This document shows positions 61,924 through 64,000 of a DNA stretch of 64,000 bases, in pieces; positions within the stretch are counted from its first letter, which is position 1; every line of letters starts with the position of its first letter. Below the pieces are notes generated by a model. That model had not been told where the DNA came from, did not search any database, and saw nothing but the letters and a program-made list of their open reading frames with translations. The position numbers and the translations under genes are program-made. The DNA lies in assembly GCA_963699105.1 (NCBI GenBank), contig CAVOTI010000005.1, positions 868,001 to 932,000 of the forward strand, in the 5' to 3' direction. The stretch is from Bog-756 sp963699105 (lineage in GTDB: Bacteria; Actinomycetota; Acidimicrobiia; Acidimicrobiales; RAAP-2).

Positions 61924-63129
61924 ATGACTCACGCCGAGCAGTACTCGACGTCAGAGCCGTGTGCCCCCGCTCCTAACCGAAAGACCACTCGCAGGCGCGC
62001 CATCTCCGTCAGTGCACTGGCGGTGGCGTTGGGCATCAGCGGCTTCATCCTCTCCTCTTCGCGTCCGGCGTCGGCCGACCAGATCGCAGACGATCAAGCC
62101 CAGGCGGCGGCGATCACCGCCAAGATCCAGGCCACCCAGGGTCAGATCGAGAGCCTCACCAACCAGGTGCAGTCAGCCGACTTCCAGCTGTCCCAACTCA
62201 ATGGCCAGATCGCCGCCAACCAGGCCCAGGTGACCAAGGACCAGGGCGAGGTGACCAAGGACCACACCCAGCTCCGGGAGCAGGCCATCGCCGACTACAC
62301 CAGCAGTGGCACCAACAACCAGATCACCCAGATGTTTTCGGGGAACCCCAACACCAGCGACGTCCGCTCCGAGTACCTGTCGATCGCCACCGGCAACGTG
62401 ACCACCACCATCGACAATCTCCGCACCGCCCAATCCCAGCTCCAGGCCACCCAGAACTCACTGAAGCAGCAGCAGTCCCAGCAGATCGCCACCCGCAACA
62501 ACCTGTCGGCCTCCGAAAACCAGGCCAACGCCCTGGTGCAACAGGATCAGCAGACGTTGGCAAGTGTGAACGCCAACATCCAGACGCTCGTGCAGCAACA
62601 GCAGGCGGCAGCAGCAGCAGCGGCCAAAGCGGCAGCCACCGCGGCATTCAATGCCAAGCTGGCCGCCGCCCAACAGGCCCAGGCCGCCCGGGCCACGACC
62701 AACAGCAGTTCCGCCCCCCAAGGGGGTGGCGGCCCCGTCCTGTCGTCGGCCGCCAATCCTCCGCCGGTACCACCCGGGGCCGCCGGAGCCATCCAAGCGG
62801 CCGAGAGCCAGCTCGGGGTTCCCTACGTGTGGGGCGGTGAGACGCCCGGCGTCGGATTCGACTGCTCAGGACTCGTCCAGTGGTCGTGGCGTCAGGCCGG
62901 AGTGTCCCTCCCCCGCACATCGGGGGCACAGTTCGAGGCCACCACCCAGATCCCCTTGGCCGACATCCAGCCCGGGGACCTCCTGTTCTACGGAACCGAC
63001 GGATCTCAGCACGTGGCCATGTATGTCGGGGGCGGCGAGATGATCGAGGCACCCCAGACCGGTCAGGTGGTCCACATCACCGGGGTGCGCACGGGCGACG
63101 ACTTCGCCGGGGTCGGCCGGGTCGGCTGA
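61924..63129 (+). CDS. Secreted NlpC/P60 peptidoglycan hydrolase with coiled-coil N-terminus (RipA-like)
   Basis: 401 residues. An N-terminal export signal (SVSALAVALGISGFILSSS) precedes a long Gln-rich coiled coil (ITAKIQATQGQIESLTNQVQ onwards), an Ala/Gln linker and the C-terminal NlpC/P60 domain. That domain starts ESQLGVPYVWGGETPG, with catalytic Cys in FDCSGLVQWSW and His in QHVAMYVG. This is the architecture of RipA-type D,L-endopeptidases that separate daughter cells. ATG 61924; upstream in-frame codons are non-conserved. Confidence 0.88.
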   Translation: MTHAEQYSTSEPCAPAPNRKTTRRRAISVSALAVALGISGFILSSSRPASADQIADDQAQAAAITAKIQATQGQIESLTNQVQSADFQLSQLNGQIAANQAQVTKDQGEVTKDHTQLREQAIADYTSSGTNNQITQMFSGNPNTSDVRSEYLSIATGNVTTTIDNLRTAQSQLQATQNSLKQQQSQQIATRNNLSASENQANALVQQDQQTLASVNANIQTLVQQQQAAAAAAAKAAATAAFNAKLAAAQQAQAARATTNSSSAPQGGGGPVLSSAANPPPVPPGAAGAIQAAESQLGVPYVWGGETPGVGFDCSGLVQWSWRQAGVSLPRTSGAQFEATTQIPLADIQPGDLLFYGTDGSQHVAMYVGGGEMIEAPQTGQVVHITGVRTGDDFAGVGRVG

Positions 63130-63194
63130 CCCGCCCGGCCTGTTCCCCCGATTCCCGCCCCTTACTACTGCACCGCTACTGCATTGCTACTGCC

Positions 63195-63992
63195 TCAACC
63201 CTGATCGTGGGCGGCCATCTGGCTCGGAGGCATCTGGCCCACCGCACCTCCCGCCCGTGGACCGGGGGGTCGGGCGAACCGGAAGGCCAGGGCGTCTCTG
63301 CCCGCCTGGATGACCATCGCCTGCCCGGTCTCTCCACCGGACAGCAGCTCGACGACGGTCTCCGACACGGCCGACACGTCGATCAGCGGGAACCCGCTTC
63401 CTTGCAGCACCTGGCGCACGTCGTCGATGAGCGGCGTGTCCACGATGCTCGGACAGACGGCATTGATGGTGATGTGACGCTCGGCCAACTGGGGGCCGAG
63501 CGACCGGACCAGGCCCACCACCGCATGCTTGGTCAGGCAGTAGACGGGATCGGGCGAGAACCCGATGAGACCGGCCAGCGACGCCGTGGCCACGATGGCG
63601 CCGCCGCCCCGTGCCGCCATGGCCGGGACCACGGCCCGCACACCGAAGACGACACCGTCGACGTTCACGCCCACCGCCCGCCGGTAGATGTCGTCGGTGA
63701 CCTGGGTGATGTCGGCTTCCCCGGTGGTCACGCCGGCATTGAGGTGGGCCAGGTCGATCCCCCCGAACCGGGAGGTGACGGCCTCGACGATGGTCGGCCA
63801 CGCATCCGATCGGCCGACATCGGCTTGGAGACCGAGCCCGCCCAGCCCGGCTGCCGCCCGCTCGGCCGAATCTCCGTCGATGTCGACCAGCGTCACCGAC
63901 GCCCCGGCCTCGGCCAGCAGGGTGGCCGAGGCCAGGCCGATGCCCGATCCACCGCCGGTGACGACCGCCACCTTCCCCGAAAGCGCTCCCAT
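63195..63992 (-). CDS. SDR family oxidoreductase (3-hydroxyacyl-like)
   Basis: 265 residues with VTGGGSGIGLASATLL, LNAGVTTGEADI after beta-4, Ser in ATASLAGLIGF, Tyr/Lys in VYCLTKHAVVGLV and ITINAVCPSIVDTPL. Classical SDR; substrate unknown. ATG 63992 (or GTG 63998) are at the very edge of the window, so the true start could lie just beyond it. The extended C-terminus (FRFARPPGPRAGGAVG) is unusual for an SDR. Confidence 0.8.
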   Translation of the reverse strand: MGALSGKVAVVTGGGSGIGLASATLLAEAGASVTLVDIDGDSAERAAAGLGGLGLQADVGRSDAWPTIVEAVTSRFGGIDLAHLNAGVTTGEADITQVTDDIYRRAVGVNVDGVVFGVRAVVPAMAARGGGAIVATASLAGLIGFSPDPVYCLTKHAVVGLVRSLGPQLAERHITINAVCPSIVDTPLIDDVRQVLQGSGFPLIDVSAVSETVVELLSGGETGQAMVIQAGRDALAFRFARPPGPRAGGAVGQMPPSQMAAHDQG

Positions 63993-64000
63993 CGGCACCC

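Overview
This is a continuous stretch of a high-GC bacterial chromosome. Gene content points to an actinobacterium, and I would guess an uncultured member of the Acidimicrobiia or a relative. The pointers are a mycothiol-type DinB/MDMPI enzyme, actinobacterial SUF genes with an embedded Rieske protein, homodimeric AceE, several actinobacterial proteins of unknown function, many GTG/TTG starts and frequent 1-8 nt gene overlaps. I see no rRNA, tRNA, CRISPR array, transposase or prophage. At least six single-base frame breaks interrupt otherwise intact conserved genes. That pattern suggests a draft or metagenome-derived assembly with indel errors rather than six real pseudogenes.

Layout. 0-3.8 kb: a rhodanese-ThiF sulfur-carrier activator cut by the window edge, a nitroreductase, dihydrofolate reductase, a NYN-domain protein and an unknown Pro/Thr-repeat protein. 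3.8-10.7 kb: gpsA, pepA and a PduO-type cobalamin adenosyltransferase on the minus strand, divergent from metH (B12-dependent methionine synthase). 10.7-14 kb: two Pro-rich membrane-anchored proteins and a DUF389 membrane protein. 14-20.5 kb: a minus-strand lipoate/2-oxoacid dehydrogenase operon, lpd - E2 - LipB-LipA fusion - M24 peptidase - SDR. 20.6-23.4 kb: an ABC-2 exporter and a short-chain dehydrogenase. 23.4-25.5 kb: a three-gene cytochrome b locus with two frame breaks. 25.5-37.6 kb: rnhA, aceE, DoxX-like, SDR, small and secreted unknowns, an HhH-GPD protein, an acyl-CoA dehydrogenase, an MBL hydrolase and a glycogen-debranching-type glycosidase.

37.7-45.8 kb is the Fe-S assembly (SUF) region. 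It is split into two opposed units, sufC-sufS-sufU (+) and sufB / four-Cys protein / sufD-Rieske-sufC (-), so it carries two different sufC genes. A crotonase on the plus strand sits inside it. A similar palindromic motif lies before both sufB and the first sufC. 46-64 kb: an oligopeptidase B-like protease, a RodZ-C-like membrane protein, a tightly coupled MBL hydrolase/flavin reductase/RmlC-like epimerase/SDR operon, an alpha/beta hydrolase, mutY-MaoC-unknown, a methyltransferase, a long acyl-CoA dehydrogenase, an MDMPI-family enzyme, a CoA-ester lyase, a dienelactone hydrolase with an HExxPGHH protein, an NlpC/P60 cell-wall hydrolase and a final SDR.

How the parts connect. AceE (E1), the E2 and Lpd (E3) could make a complete pyruvate dehydrogenase, with the fused LipB-LipA lipoylating the E2. 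LipA consumes Fe-S clusters, which the SUF genes supply. Acyl-CoA dehydrogenases, crotonase, MaoC, hydroxyacyl-CoA-type SDRs and a CoA-ester lyase indicate fatty-acid or acyl-CoA catabolism. The most unusual non-coding signal is a pair of intergenic elements, at 30661-30729 and 52287-52341, that share five sequence blocks with conserved spacing around a palindromic centre.
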